DNA of 13,083 nucleotides from CAZTWC01 sp964617105 [NCBI: uncultured Myxococcia bacterium] (lineage in GTDB: Bacteria > CAZTWC01). The stretch's first letter is position 1. Each line of letters opens with the position of its first letter. The DNA is taken from contig CAZTWC010000084.1 of the NCBI GenBank assembly GCA_964617105.1, forward strand, positions 1 to 13,083, in the 5' to 3' direction. Positions 1-6,913 of this stretch are shown here, one piece after another. A program made the translations under genes and the position numbers. Below the pieces are notes generated by a model that saw only the letters and a list, made by a program, of their open reading frames with translations, searched no databases and was not told the origin of the DNA.

Positions 1-2
1 TC

Positions 3-737
3 AAAACTAATAAACCCGAAATCAAAGTGAATAAACCGGAAAATCATGACCACCTGGATAAATGGATCGCCCTGCTAAAAACCAATGTGGTGGAAGATAG
101 ATTAATGGCTGTTAAAAAATTGGCGGAGTATAAAACCTCAGAAGCCGCCGAACCTTTAATCGACTTGTTGCGAAACTGCATGCATTTTCAGTCTCGGCGC
201 GAAACCTCCCTGTTGATATTAGACGCCCTTGGCGGTATTGATGATCCTCAAAGCACTAAAGGTATTTTATATGCCCTGACTAAAAGCCAGTCTTATGAAG
301 TGCAGAGAAAGGCCATAGATATCCTTGGCGTATCTACTTTTAGCCATGCGATTTCTACTTTGCCGTCAATTATCCTTGACCAGAAAAAAACCACCGACAT
401 CAGAAAAAAAGCGATATTAGCCTTAAAGAAGCACCAAAAAGCAGAAAATATCAGGGCGCTTATAAAAGTAGCCTGCGAACTGTTAGATGAGCGCGATGAT
501 GAATTGCGGCGCCTGGCCCTGGCCGGACTGATCGAAAAAAAGAAAAAAGTGAACGATTTGCTGGACCGAGATTTAAAGGGTAAAAACCATAAACGTAAAC
601 TGTATGCGGCTAAAGTACTGGGAGATATTGGCATATCCAGCGATGTACCAAAATTAAAAATCCTTATGGAGACCGAAGCAGGAAACGAAATTTCAAAAAT
701 CGCTGCAGAAAGCGCACTACTACTCTACTTTACCTGA
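3..737 (+). CDS. HEAT-repeat protein, 5' end outside the window
   Basis: This is an all-helical HEAT-repeat (PBS-lyase-type) protein. About six helix pairs can be read, for example VEDRLMAVKKLAEYKTSEAA, SRRETSLLILDALGGIDDP, VQRKAIDILGV, IRKKAILALKKH, LRRLALAGLIEKKK and RKLYAAKVLGDIG. Such proteins are usually protein-binding scaffolds; no enzyme motif, signal peptide or membrane segment is seen. The first start in the window is a GTG at position 27 with no convincing Shine-Dalgarno. The frame is open from there back to the window edge (upstream residues KTNKPEIK, which resemble the NKPEN that follows), so the gene most likely starts outside and is shown as partial. It leads a plus-strand cluster, ending 42 bp before the phosphoribosyltransferase gene. 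The partner is unknown; the fold call is firm, the function is not. Confidence 0.75.
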   Translation, partial: KTNKPEIKVNKPENHDHLDKWIALLKTNVVEDRLMAVKKLAEYKTSEAAEPLIDLLRNCMHFQSRRETSLLILDALGGIDDPQSTKGILYALTKSQSYEVQRKAIDILGVSTFSHAISTLPSIILDQKKTTDIRKKAILALKKHQKAENIRALIKVACELLDERDDELRRLALAGLIEKKKKVNDLLDRDLKGKNHKRKLYAAKVLGDIGISSDVPKLKILMETEAGNEISKIAAESALLLYFT

Positions 738-779
738 TTAGTGCCTGAACAAGCCAAAACCGTAAACAAAGGGTAAAAT

Positions 780-1595
780 ATGGAAGATATCCAATACCGG
801 AATGCACATTATAAACTCAGTGAAATTAAACATAAATACGGCCCCAATATTCATATCATTTCCGATCCGTATCTGTTGACTCTCTGTGTCCGGCTGTCCG
901 ATGCCAAAACTGTCCAACCCGGTATCAACTATTTGGTAAAGGAAACTTACAGCAGCCTGTTGAAAATGGTTATTAATAACGAATTCCCCCAGTCTATAAC
1001 CGAAGTCAGAACCAGGATGTACGCCACTACCCACAGGGGGGTATTCAGAGGCGAACTGCTAAAAAACCGCGTTAAGATAGTAACTATAGCCATGGCCAGA
1101 GCCGGGACATATCCATCACAAATATGTTATGACAAACTCAACCTTCTCTTTGATCCCGAATTAATCAGACAAGATCACTATTATATCAATCGAGTAACTG
1201 ATGAAGAGGAGCATGTTACCGGAGCCAACATTCACGGTTCAAAAGTTGGAGGCAATGTGGATGGATCGATTATGTTGATTCCCGATCCTATGGGAGCTAC
1301 CGGAACCTCCATAAGCACTATCCTTACCAGGTATAAAGAATCCTTTGAAGGAATGCCTAAAAAAGTAATCTCCATGAATTTGATGATTACCCCCGAATTT
1401 ATAAAACGTCTGACCGATGAATTTCCCGACATAAGGATCTATGCGGTCAGGCTGGACAGAGGACTTAGTTCCAGAGAAATTTTACTATCCACCCCCGGAG
1501 AAAATTGGGATCAAGAAGTTGGACTCAACGACAAGCAATATATTGTCCCCGGAGGAGGTGGTTTTGGAGAGTTGATGAACAATGTGTATGTTTAA
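780..1595 (+). CDS. Uracil phosphoribosyltransferase-like protein
   Basis: A 271-residue type I phosphoribosyltransferase related to uracil phosphoribosyltransferase, which makes UMP from uracil and PRPP in pyrimidine salvage. The PRPP loop is LIPDPMGATGTS (residues 166-177), matching the family's DPMLATG signature. MARAG (105-109) corresponds to the conserved RAG segment. The protein is longer than usual (family about 208 residues). Its C-terminal loop reads IVPGGGGFGELMNN (255-268) in place of the canonical PGxGDxGDR that contacts uracil, so substrate specificity is uncertain. The ATG at 780 follows an AAAGGG Shine-Dalgarno. The end overlaps the hypoxanthine phosphoribosyltransferase start by 14 bp, suggesting translational coupling and a shared nucleobase-salvage role. 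The family is confident; the exact base used is not. Confidence 0.8.
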   Translation: MEDIQYRNAHYKLSEIKHKYGPNIHIISDPYLLTLCVRLSDAKTVQPGINYLVKETYSSLLKMVINNEFPQSITEVRTRMYATTHRGVFRGELLKNRVKIVTIAMARAGTYPSQICYDKLNLLFDPELIRQDHYYINRVTDEEEHVTGANIHGSKVGGNVDGSIMLIPDPMGATGTSISTILTRYKESFEGMPKKVISMNLMITPEFIKRLTDEFPDIRIYAVRLDRGLSSREILLSTPGENWDQEVGLNDKQYIVPGGGGFGELMNNVYV

Positions 1596-2148
1596 AAATT
1601 TTACCCGCCCTTTAACTACCAGACCAAATAATTTCGAGGTGCTATTCTCCAGCCAACAGATTCAGGAGAAGGTTATTGAGTTAGGTGAAGGCATCAGCAA
1701 ATATTATCGTAAACAAAAAGAACCGCTGGTGTTAATAGGCGTATTAAAAGGCTCATTTATTTTTATGTCCGATCTCTGCCGTCATATCGATGTAAATCAT
1801 TCCTGCGACTTTTTAGGTCTATCTAGTTATGGAGACGAAACTGTTTCCTCGGGTATTGTAAAAATAACTTCTGATTTGAGTGATACCATTAAAGGTAAAA
1901 ACATATTGGTGGTGGAGGATATACTTGACACCGGCCTGACCATGAAATACCTGATAAAAAATCTTAAAACCCGTCAGCCCAATAGTATTAGGCTGTGCTG
2001 TCTGTTAAAAAAAGTGATTAACCAGGCCAGCGATATCAATATTGATTATTTAGGATTTACTATCCAGGACGTTTTTGTAATTGGTTACGGACTGGATTAC
2101 CAGGGAGAATACCGGAACATTCCTTACATCGGTTATGTCACCAAATGA
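1582..2148 (+). CDS. hpt: Hypoxanthine phosphoribosyltransferase
   Basis: A 188-residue cytosolic purine-salvage enzyme that converts hypoxanthine (and usually guanine) plus PRPP to IMP or GMP. It shows the family order: VLKGS (54-58, the pyrophosphate-binding cis-peptide loop), SSYG (81-84, flexible catalytic loop), VVEDILDTG (110-118, PRPP-binding motif with catalytic acidic residues), LLKK (141-144), and FVIGYGLDY followed by EYRNIPYIG (165-184, purine-binding hood). Length is typical. The start ATG at 1582 lies inside the end of the preceding gene; a second ATG at 1588 is possible. The purine-rich run GGAGGAGG at about 1551-1558 and GGAG at 1567-1570 precede the start. Co-transcription with the uracil phosphoribosyltransferase-like gene is likely. 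Confidence 0.92.
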   Translation: MCMFKNFTRPLTTRPNNFEVLFSSQQIQEKVIELGEGISKYYRKQKEPLVLIGVLKGSFIFMSDLCRHIDVNHSCDFLGLSSYGDETVSSGIVKITSDLSDTIKGKNILVVEDILDTGLTMKYLIKNLKTRQPNSIRLCCLLKKVINQASDINIDYLGFTIQDVFVIGYGLDYQGEYRNIPYIGYVTK

Positions 2149-2164
2149 ATGGAGATAGATAATT

Positions 2165-2518
2165 ATGTGCAGCCAAAATGATGATGATAGTAAACGAGAA
2201 CATTCCAGATTACATACCACTATTAAGATTGAGTATGGATTGATCATCGATTCTTTTATAGACTACTCTAAAAATTTTAGCAAAGGCGGTATTTTTATTA
2301 ATACATCCCGGCCTTACCCCATTGGCAGCAAATTACAACTGCGATTTTCTGTGCCGGGTCGAAAAAAATCGCTTCAATTGATTGGAGAGGTGGTTCATAT
2401 AGTATGGAGTGGAAAAAATAATGATGAGGAATCCACAGAACCGGGAATGGGAGTTAAATTTACCAACTTGAGCAAGGCTGACAAAGGGGCTATAAATAAA
2501 TTGCTCAATAAAGAATAA
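2165..2518 (+). CDS. PilZ domain protein, probable c-di-GMP receptor
   Basis: A 117-residue single-domain PilZ protein. Both c-di-GMP-binding motifs are intact: RxxxR as R11-EHS-R15, and (D/N)xSxxG as N37-F-S39-K-G-G42 (YSKNFSKGGIFI). The rest follows the PilZ beta-barrel pattern: GSKLQLRFSVP, then GEVVHIVW and GMGVKFTNLS. It resembles the stand-alone PilZ group common in myxobacteria and Desulfobacterota. It should bind cyclic di-GMP and regulate a partner, often in motility, polysaccharide production or transcription; the partner is not shown here. The ATG at 2165 has GGAG about 10 bp upstream and starts 16 bp after hpt, so it is probably in the same operon. Confidence 0.88.
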   Translation: MCSQNDDDSKREHSRLHTTIKIEYGLIIDSFIDYSKNFSKGGIFINTSRPYPIGSKLQLRFSVPGRKKSLQLIGEVVHIVWSGKNNDEESTEPGMGVKFTNLSKADKGAINKLLNKE

Positions 2519-2538
2519 TGTTCAACTAGATATTCGAA

Positions 2539-2733
2539 ATGACTAAAATAACGGACCAGACTAAATTAAAAAAAGGCGACCGGATTGTGGTAAAGGATGG
2601 GGTGCAGTGGCAAGGTAAAAATTTATCGAAAATGCGAGGAGTTATCCAGCGCATTTCCGGCTATACCTATATAAATATTCCTGGAGTCGGAGAAGATATA
2701 CCACTGCTAAGATACGAATTTGAACTGGATTAG
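2539..2733 (+). CDS. Small protein of unknown function (64 residues)
   Basis: I do not recognise this family. The protein is short and soluble, with a basic first half (KLKKGDRIVVKDG) followed by RGVIQRISGYTYINIPGVG and an acidic end. The pattern of a KGD-type turn, a short strand, GVI and more strands resembles a small SH3/KOW-like beta-barrel, but this is only an impression. It follows the PilZ gene by 20 bp on the same strand and ends 19 bp before the convergent aroE stop. No Shine-Dalgarno is visible before ATG 2539, so translation may be weak or depend on upstream readthrough. Coding is supported by clean spacing and protein-like composition. Confidence 0.6.
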   Translation: MTKITDQTKLKKGDRIVVKDGVQWQGKNLSKMRGVIQRISGYTYINIPGVGEDIPLLRYEFELD

Positions 2734-2752
2734 TTGTCAACCCGACCATGAG

Positions 2753-3631
2753 TTACTGATTTTTTTTTCCTCTTAATGCTCTGTCCACCGCTTCTGCCAT
2801 CACTTCCAATGGAGCATCTTTTCCTGTCCACAACTTAAAAGATTTGCCACCCTGAGATACCAACATCTTTTCTCCGCTGATTATGTTCTGGAACTTTTCC
2901 TCTTTGGCCCAATTGATAAAAGCCCGGGGAATAGGGTTATAATTGAGGTCAAAGGCAACTATTTTATGGCTACCAGAGTTGAATTTAATTCGCCCAAATA
3001 ATTTCTGTGCCACCTGACCAGGCAGACAATTTACTAAAAATATAGCGCCTGGTAATAATTCTATCTGCTCATTAATTTTTCCAATCTTCCGCGCCGAAAA
3101 ATCAGTATTCGAAAAAAGAGGGGCAAAATCTGCCGCTATTTTTTCTGCTCTGGCCAGGGTTCGGTTAAAAATCCTTACCGCCATAGCCTTCTCTTTAGCC
3201 AGGGCATAGGCGGCTGCTCTAGCGGCTCCGCCAGCACCCAGAATATTGGCAACGGCTCCCTGAATTTCAACACCACACCCCGCTATCGGATCTACAATTC
3301 CATCCAAATCGGTATTGTAGCCCCAAAGTTTTCCCGACCGATTGACAATCGTGTTGATTGCACCAATCTCTGCCGCTTCCTGGCTGAAATTATCCAGAAA
3401 AGGGAACACCTGATTTTTATATGGGATAGTGACATTAACGCCCAACCAGTTGAAGCCACGAATAGATTCAATCGCAGTCGGCAAAAAGTCGGGACAAAAT
3501 TGAAAGCAAAGATATACCGCGTTTTGCCCATTCTGCCGAAAAGCCTGGTTGTGCATCAAGGGAGATAGGGTATAAGATATATTTTGGCCAAAGATGCCGC
3601 ATATTTGGGTAGATGGCGAGATAATTTCCAT
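2753..3631 (-). CDS. aroE: Shikimate dehydrogenase (NADP+)
   Basis: A 292-residue enzyme reducing 3-dehydroshikimate to shikimate with NADPH in the cytosolic chorismate pathway. Motifs in order: GQNISYTLSPLMHN (15-28, with the two substrate serines S19 and S23), NVTIPYK (66-72, catalytic K72), GAINTI (90-95), GYNTDLDG (104-111, catalytic D108), GAGGAARA (132-139, dinucleotide-binding loop), FNRT (155-158, NADP selectivity) and SQGGKSFKLWTG (259-270). The usual N(A/T)TPxGM segment reads NCLPGQV here, a local departure. The ATG at 3631 has AGGAG about 20 bp upstream, an unusually wide spacing; no other in-frame start is apparent. It lies 40 bp downstream of ribF on the same strand, so the two are probably co-transcribed. 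Confidence 0.93.
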   Translation of the reverse strand: MEIISPSTQICGIFGQNISYTLSPLMHNQAFRQNGQNAVYLCFQFCPDFLPTAIESIRGFNWLGVNVTIPYKNQVFPFLDNFSQEAAEIGAINTIVNRSGKLWGYNTDLDGIVDPIAGCGVEIQGAVANILGAGGAARAAAYALAKEKAMAVRIFNRTLARAEKIAADFAPLFSNTDFSARKIGKINEQIELLPGAIFLVNCLPGQVAQKLFGRIKFNSGSHKIVAFDLNYNPIPRAFINWAKEEKFQNIISGEKMLVSQGGKSFKLWTGKDAPLEVMAEAVDRALRGKKNQ

Positions 3632-3671
3632 TGGTAAATTTACTACTTTACTCCTGGTGTTCTGTATAGTA

Positions 3672-4592
3672 TTAGGCTAGTATCTCACGGGCCATTTTCT
3701 CATCGACTTTAATTGCCTCTATTAAGGCATCTACAGTGGCAAATTTTCTCTCTGCCCTGATCCTTTTGTAGAAGAATAACTCCACCTGACGAAGATATAT
3801 ATCCTCTTTAAAATCAAACAGGAACACCTCTATCAATTTATCCTCTGTATCACCAAAAGTAGGGCGGTAACCAACGTTTACTACGCCATTAAACATCCCT
3901 TCAGGTAATTTTAACCGGCAGGCATAGACCCCTGGTCGAGGCACCAGTTCATTGATAGTATCGATATTGGCGGTAGGAAATCCCAGTTGCCGGCCCCGCC
4001 CTACACCTACTGCCACATGACCTGATATGGAAAAAGGACGCTGAAGCAACAATTGGGCACCATACACATGACCTTCCATAAGGAACGCTCTAATCTTGGT
4101 GCTGGAAACTAAAAGCGAATTTACCTTTACCGGTGCTTCCACTTGAACTTGAAAATCTTCACTCTGATAGGATTGTAATACTTCAATACTACCCGAACGC
4201 ATATGTCCAAAAGTGAAGTCATACCCAACATAAAGACGCTTTACGCCTAAACGGGAGACCAATTTTTCCTCAATAAAACTGGCAGGAGAAATAGCAGCGA
4301 ATTCCATGTTGAACGGTTGTATTATCAGGTAATCTAAATCGAAAGCGGTCAGAAGTTCTATTTTTTTCCCCAGGGGAGTGATAATAGAAGGTGCCAAATC
4401 CGGGACAGTAATTTTGGTAGGATGAGGTTCAAAGGTTAAAAGTCCTGCCTTTTCTCCCTTTGATTTTGCCTTTTTGACCATTTTCTTCAAAATAGACTGA
4501 TGTCCGGCATGGACTCCGTCATAATTACCTATAGCCAAATATGGAACTTTGATATCCTCACTCAGACTTTCTATTCCATTAATTAATTCCAT
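3672..4592 (-). CDS. ribF: Bifunctional riboflavin kinase/FAD synthetase
   Basis: A 306-residue enzyme that phosphorylates riboflavin to FMN and adenylates FMN to FAD. The N-terminal FAD synthetase (nucleotidyltransferase) half carries GNYDGVHAGHQ (22-32, the HxGH-type signature), TFEPHPTK and the VSSTKIR segment. The C-terminal riboflavin kinase half carries GRGRQLGFPTANI, PGVYA, NVGYRPTFG and IEVFLFDF, the usual family motifs. Length is normal. The ATG at 4592 is preceded by AAGGA at suitable spacing. It is the first gene of a minus-strand unit with aroE. No FMN riboswitch is evident in the roughly 160-nt leader, although a sigma70-like promoter is (4759-4787). Confidence 0.95.
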   Translation of the reverse strand: MELINGIESLSEDIKVPYLAIGNYDGVHAGHQSILKKMVKKAKSKGEKAGLLTFEPHPTKITVPDLAPSIITPLGKKIELLTAFDLDYLIIQPFNMEFAAISPASFIEEKLVSRLGVKRLYVGYDFTFGHMRSGSIEVLQSYQSEDFQVQVEAPVKVNSLLVSSTKIRAFLMEGHVYGAQLLLQRPFSISGHVAVGVGRGRQLGFPTANIDTINELVPRPGVYACRLKLPEGMFNGVVNVGYRPTFGDTEDKLIEVFLFDFKEDIYLRQVELFFYKRIRAERKFATVDALIEAIKVDEKMAREILA

Positions 4593-4692
4593 CTATTATT
4601 TCCTTAGGGGCGCCTACAAAAATTTGTTTAGAGAGATTTATGATTAATTTAAAAAAAAAATACACTATTTTTCCTATCATTTAAAATTATTA

Positions 4693-4721
4693 TTGACAAT
4701 AAAAAAGAACCTGACTAAAAT
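4693..4721 (+). promoter_or_regulatory. Sigma70-type promoter for tRNA-Val
   Basis: TTGACA at 4693-4698 and TAAAAT at 4716-4721 are separated by 17 bp, close to the housekeeping consensus. Transcription would start near 4728, leaving about 90 nt of leader before tRNA-Val. The surroundings are AT-rich, as expected of a strong stable-RNA promoter. No transcript data support it. Confidence 0.65.
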
Positions 4722-4732
4722 TAGCTTTTCAA

Positions 4733-4807
4733 TGCCCATTCGAATCTCTACTTTGTTGTAGATAACTTTTGCATGGGCAGAAGTCAACCCGGCATTAATA
4801 TGCTGGG
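4733..4807 (+). other. Structured leader ahead of tRNA-Val
   Basis: Between the promoter and the tRNA lie nested and adjacent inverted repeats. TGCCCAT (4733-4739) pairs with ATGGGCA (4773-4779) and encloses TCTAC/GTAGA (4746-4750 with 4757-4761). Next, CCCGGCAT (4788-4795) pairs with ATGCTGGG (4800-4807) across a TAAT loop, with one G-U pair. No U-tract follows the second hairpin, so it does not look like a terminator. This could be a processed 5' leader of the tRNA, a small RNA, or an accident; no known RNA family was recognised. Confidence 0.35.
4759..4787 (-). promoter_or_regulatory. Candidate promoter for ribF-aroE
   Basis: On the minus strand TTGACT (4782-4787) and TATCTA (4759-4764) are 17 bp apart. 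This would start a transcript near 4752 with a leader of about 160 nt before ribF. It overlaps the transcribed leader of the divergent tRNA-Val unit. Confidence 0.45.
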
Positions 4808-4818
4808 AGTTAATTTGC

Positions 4819-4893
4819 AGGCGCGTAGCTCAGGGGGAGAGCACTACCTTGACGCGGTAGGGGTCGTCGGTTCAAATCCGACCGTGCCTACCA
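4819..4893 (+). tRNA. tRNA-Val (anticodon GAC)
   Basis: A full 75-nt cloverleaf can be folded. The acceptor stem is AGGCGCG with CGTGCCT (one G-U pair), the D stem GCTC/GAGC, and the anticodon stem CTACC/GGTAG with loop TTGACGC, giving anticodon GAC. A 5-nt variable loop follows, then the T arm GTCGG-TTCAAAT-CCGAC. The discriminator is A and CCA is encoded (4891-4893). It lies between a near-consensus promoter and a strong terminator, so it is probably a one-gene transcription unit. Confidence 0.95.
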
Positions 4894-4906
4894 GAACTAT
4901 TTTATG

Positions 4907-4940
4907 ACCCCCCCGCTTCCCTGAGCGGGGGGGTTTCTTT
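4907..4940 (+). terminator. Intrinsic terminator after tRNA-Val
   Basis: ACCCCCCCGCT (4907-4917) and AGCGGGGGGGT (4924-4934) form a perfect 11-bp, very GC-rich stem with a 6-nt loop, followed by TTTCTTT. It begins 13 bp after the tRNA CCA and separates it from infC. It could also act as an attenuator for readthrough into infC. Confidence 0.85.
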
Positions 4941-4950
4941 AACCTGATGC

Positions 4951-5014
4951 TTTACCGCAATACAGTGGTAAAAATAAGCGTAAAAAGGTTCGGGCATAAC
5001 ACTAACAAAGGAGG
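4951..5014 (+). promoter_or_regulatory. infC leader: hairpin and strong Shine-Dalgarno
   Basis: TTTACCGC (4951-4958) and GTGGTAAA (4965-4972) can form an 8-bp hairpin with one G-U pair and loop AATACA; no T-run follows it. A near-perfect ribosome-binding site, AAAGGAGG, occupies about 5007-5014 and ends 5 nt before the ATC at 5020. This fixes the infC start. An in-frame stop (TAA, 4981-4983) rules out a start much farther upstream. Confidence 0.6.
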
Positions 5015-5019
5015 TTACT

Positions 5020-5559
5020 ATCAAGAGAGATAATAAGGTCGCACCAAAATCGGGTAATAGAACCAATTTTGATATTAAATGTGACGAGGTGAGAGTTATA
5101 GATGCTGATGGCGAGCAATTGGGAATAATGGAGCCGAAAAAAGCGGTGGAGATAGCATCTGCCAAACATATGGATCTGGTTGAGGTTTCACCAAAGGCAA
5201 GCCCTCCAGTTTGCCGGATTATGGATTATGGCAAGTACAAGTATCAGCAAAAAAAACGACAACAGGAAGCCAAGAAAAAACAAGTTATTATAAAATTAAA
5301 AGAGATCAAGTTTCGCCCTAAAACTGATAGTCACGATTTCGATTTCAAAATCCGTCACATTAAAAAATTTATCGGTGACGGCGACAAGGTGAAAGTGACC
5401 ATAATCTTTAAGGGACGAGAGATAATTCACCAGGATTTGGGCTTTGATTTAATTACCAGAATCAAGCAAGAAGTGGTGCAGGAGTGTCAGGTAGAACAAG
5501 AACCTAAGATGGAAGGCCGAAATATGGTGATGATATTAGGAGCTAAAACTAGTAAGTGA
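5020..5559 (+). CDS. infC: Translation initiation factor IF-3, ATC start codon
   Basis: A 179-residue IF-3, which binds the 30S subunit, keeps subunits apart and checks start-codon and initiator-tRNA pairing. Both domains are present. The N-terminal domain carries VRVIDADGEQLGIM, MDLVEVSPKASPPVCRIMDYG and KYKYQQKKRQQEAKKKQ. The C-terminal domain carries KEIKFRPKTDSHDF, GDKVKVTIIFKGREI and the MEGRNMVMIL end. The only canonical start is GTG 5089, which would cut off the conserved N-terminus and has no good Shine-Dalgarno. Reading upstream in frame gives 23 further residues (KRDNKVAPKSGNRTNFDIKC and so on) back to an ATC at 5020, 5 nt after AAAGGAGG. IF-3 genes are known to use AUU or AUC starts for autoregulation, so ATC 5020 is preferred. 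It heads the infC-rpmI-rplT cluster. Confidence 0.92.
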   Translation: MKRDNKVAPKSGNRTNFDIKCDEVRVIDADGEQLGIMEPKKAVEIASAKHMDLVEVSPKASPPVCRIMDYGKYKYQQKKRQQEAKKKQVIIKLKEIKFRPKTDSHDFDFKIRHIKKFIGDGDKVKVTIIFKGREIIHQDLGFDLITRIKQEVVQECQVEQEPKMEGRNMVMILGAKTSK

Positions 5560-5600
5560 AAAAACCTGACGGACTTCAAAAAAGAGGATGAGGTTTTAAA

Positions 5601-5801
5601 ATGCCAAAGATGAAAACCAACCGAGGCGCAGCCAAACGGTTTAAAAAAACGGGCAGCGGAAAAATTATGCGAAAAAAGGCTTTTGCCAGCCATATATTGA
5701 CCCATAAGTCACGTAAGCGGAAAAGAGGCCTGCGGGAAAAACCCGTGGTTGCCAAAGACAATATAAAACAGGTAAGAGCGTTGATGCCTTATATGGTGTG
5801 A
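5601..5801 (+). CDS. rpmI: 50S ribosomal protein L35
   Basis: A 66-residue, strongly basic large-subunit protein. It begins [20 protein letters not shown] and continues with [20 protein letters not shown], the L35 signature, and is of normal length. GAGGATGAGG lies upstream of ATG 5601. It is 41 bp after infC and 28 bp before rplT, the conserved translation-gene order, and is presumably co-transcribed with both and subject to L20-linked feedback as known elsewhere. No L20 target structure was identified here. Confidence 0.97.
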   Translation: MPKMKTNRGAAKRFKKTGSGKIMRKKAFASHILTHKSRKRKRGLREKPVVAKDNIKQVRALMPYMV

Positions 5802-5829
5802 ACTCTAAAGTCAACAGCAGGAGAATAAA

Positions 5830-6174
5830 ATGGCCCGCGTAAAAAGAGGATATACCGCCAGAAGACGGAAAAAAAAGATTTTAAAACTAGCCAAAGGGTT
5901 CCGTGGTGGTAAGGGAAAAAATTATGTACAAGCGCGACAGACGGTTGAAAGAGCCCTCTGTTACATGTATAGAGACAGAAAAGTCAGAAAAAGAGAATTC
6001 AGGCGTTTGTGGATTATTAGGATAAATGCAGCCGCCCGTATACATGGGCTCTCATACAGCAAGTTTATGCATGCTTTAAAGAACAACGATATCGAACTTG
6101 ACCGTAAGGTTTTGGCTGATATTGCGGTCTATGATGAACAGGGATTTGCTGATTTGGTAAAAAAAGTTAGTTAG
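5830..6174 (+). CDS. rplT: 50S ribosomal protein L20
   Basis: A 114-residue basic protein that binds 23S rRNA early in large-subunit assembly. It matches the family throughout: [70 protein letters not shown] and [16 protein letters not shown] stands 7 bp before ATG 5830. In other bacteria L20 also represses its own operon by binding leader mRNA. pheS-pheT often follow, but here only 67 bp separate it from a MerR-family gene. Confidence 0.97.
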   Translation: MARVKRGYTARRRKKKILKLAKGFRGGKGKNYVQARQTVERALCYMYRDRKVRKREFRRLWIIRINAAARIHGLSYSKFMHALKNNDIELDRKVLADIAVYDEQGFADLVKKVS

Positions 6175-6241
6175 TGTCCGATTTTGAAGGCACTCGGATA
6201 ACCAAACCCAGAATCTGAAATCTACGCTGCCAAGGAACCCC

Positions 6242-6610
6242 ATGGAAATTAACTTAGACCTTCCCGATAAACTATTTTTTAAAATCGGTGAGGTCAGTAA
6301 GTTACTGGGGGAGGAAACTCACACACTCAGATTTTGGGAAAAAGAATTTCCAACTATCATTAAACCGGAAAAATCACGCACTCAACAGAGATTATATAAA
6401 AAGCGGGATATTGAAAATTTCTACTGGATAAAAAAATATTTACGCGAGGAAAAATATACCATCTCCGGAGCCCGGGATAAAATGCGGCAGGCTAGTGGAA
6501 AAAAAACGGAAGCCAGTCAGGCAGAAAAATCCCAACTGGATCTGGACTTCTTAAAAAAAATTAAAGGTGAAATAAAAGAAATTATAAACCATATTCAACA
6601 AGTAAAATAG
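6242..6610 (+). CDS. MerR-family transcriptional regulator
   Basis: A 122-residue regulator with an N-terminal winged helix-turn-helix of MerR type. It contains FFKIGEVSKLLGEETHTLRF, WEKEFPTI, then RLYKKRDIENFYWIKKYLRE and ISGARDKMR. A lysine-rich linker and a predicted helix (DFLKKIKGEIKEIINHI) follow, probably for dimerisation. No metal-binding cysteines are present. The protein resembles the small MerR-like protein encoded beside ihfA and tRNA-Pro in many Desulfobacterota; its target is unknown. AAGGA stands before ATG 6242. It ends only 4 bp before tRNA-Pro, so the two may share a transcript. Confidence 0.87.
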   Translation: MEINLDLPDKLFFKIGEVSKLLGEETHTLRFWEKEFPTIIKPEKSRTQQRLYKKRDIENFYWIKKYLREEKYTISGARDKMRQASGKKTEASQAEKSQLDLDFLKKIKGEIKEIINHIQQVK

Positions 6611-6614
6611 TTGT

Positions 6615-6697
<83 letters not shown>

Positions 6698-6698
6698 T

Positions 6699-6735
6699 AA
6701 AGGTCGTTAAGTGTCATACTTAACGACCTTTTTTT
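6699..6735 (+). terminator. Intrinsic terminator after tRNA-Pro
   Basis: AAGGTCGTTAAGT (6700-6712) and ACTTAACGACCTT (6718-6730) form a perfect 13-bp stem, extendable by one A-T pair, with loop GTCAT and a run of seven T at 6729-6735. It lies just beyond the direct repeat, so in the integration model it belongs to the inserted DNA. Confidence 0.88.
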
Positions 6736-6913
6736 ATGTGTAGCAAGCAAGGGTGAGGCGCTTATAGGGCAGTGGACAACGAGGAAGAAGTGCCTACGTT
6801 GAGGACGATTTGGGGTATGAACACAACAAGAAAATAGATTTAGGCAGACAATAAATGATATCTCCAGTATTGTTTTAATAGCAATAAGCATGGCTGAGGA
6901 TTAAAGTTGATTA

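Noticed and set aside
738-1034. A 98-residue minus-strand ORF over the start of the UPRT-like gene
   Set aside because: It is antisense to a recognised enzyme and lacks a ribosome site or family features.
4593-4758. An FMN riboswitch before ribF
   Set aside because: None of the conserved RFN-element segments were recognised in the AT-rich leader.
4951-4972. A second terminator upstream of infC
   Set aside because: The 8-bp hairpin is AT-rich and has no T-tract after it.
5089-5559. GTG 5089 as the start of infC
   Set aside because: It removes the conserved IF-3 N-terminus and has no suitable ribosome-binding site, whereas ATC 5020 has an excellent one.
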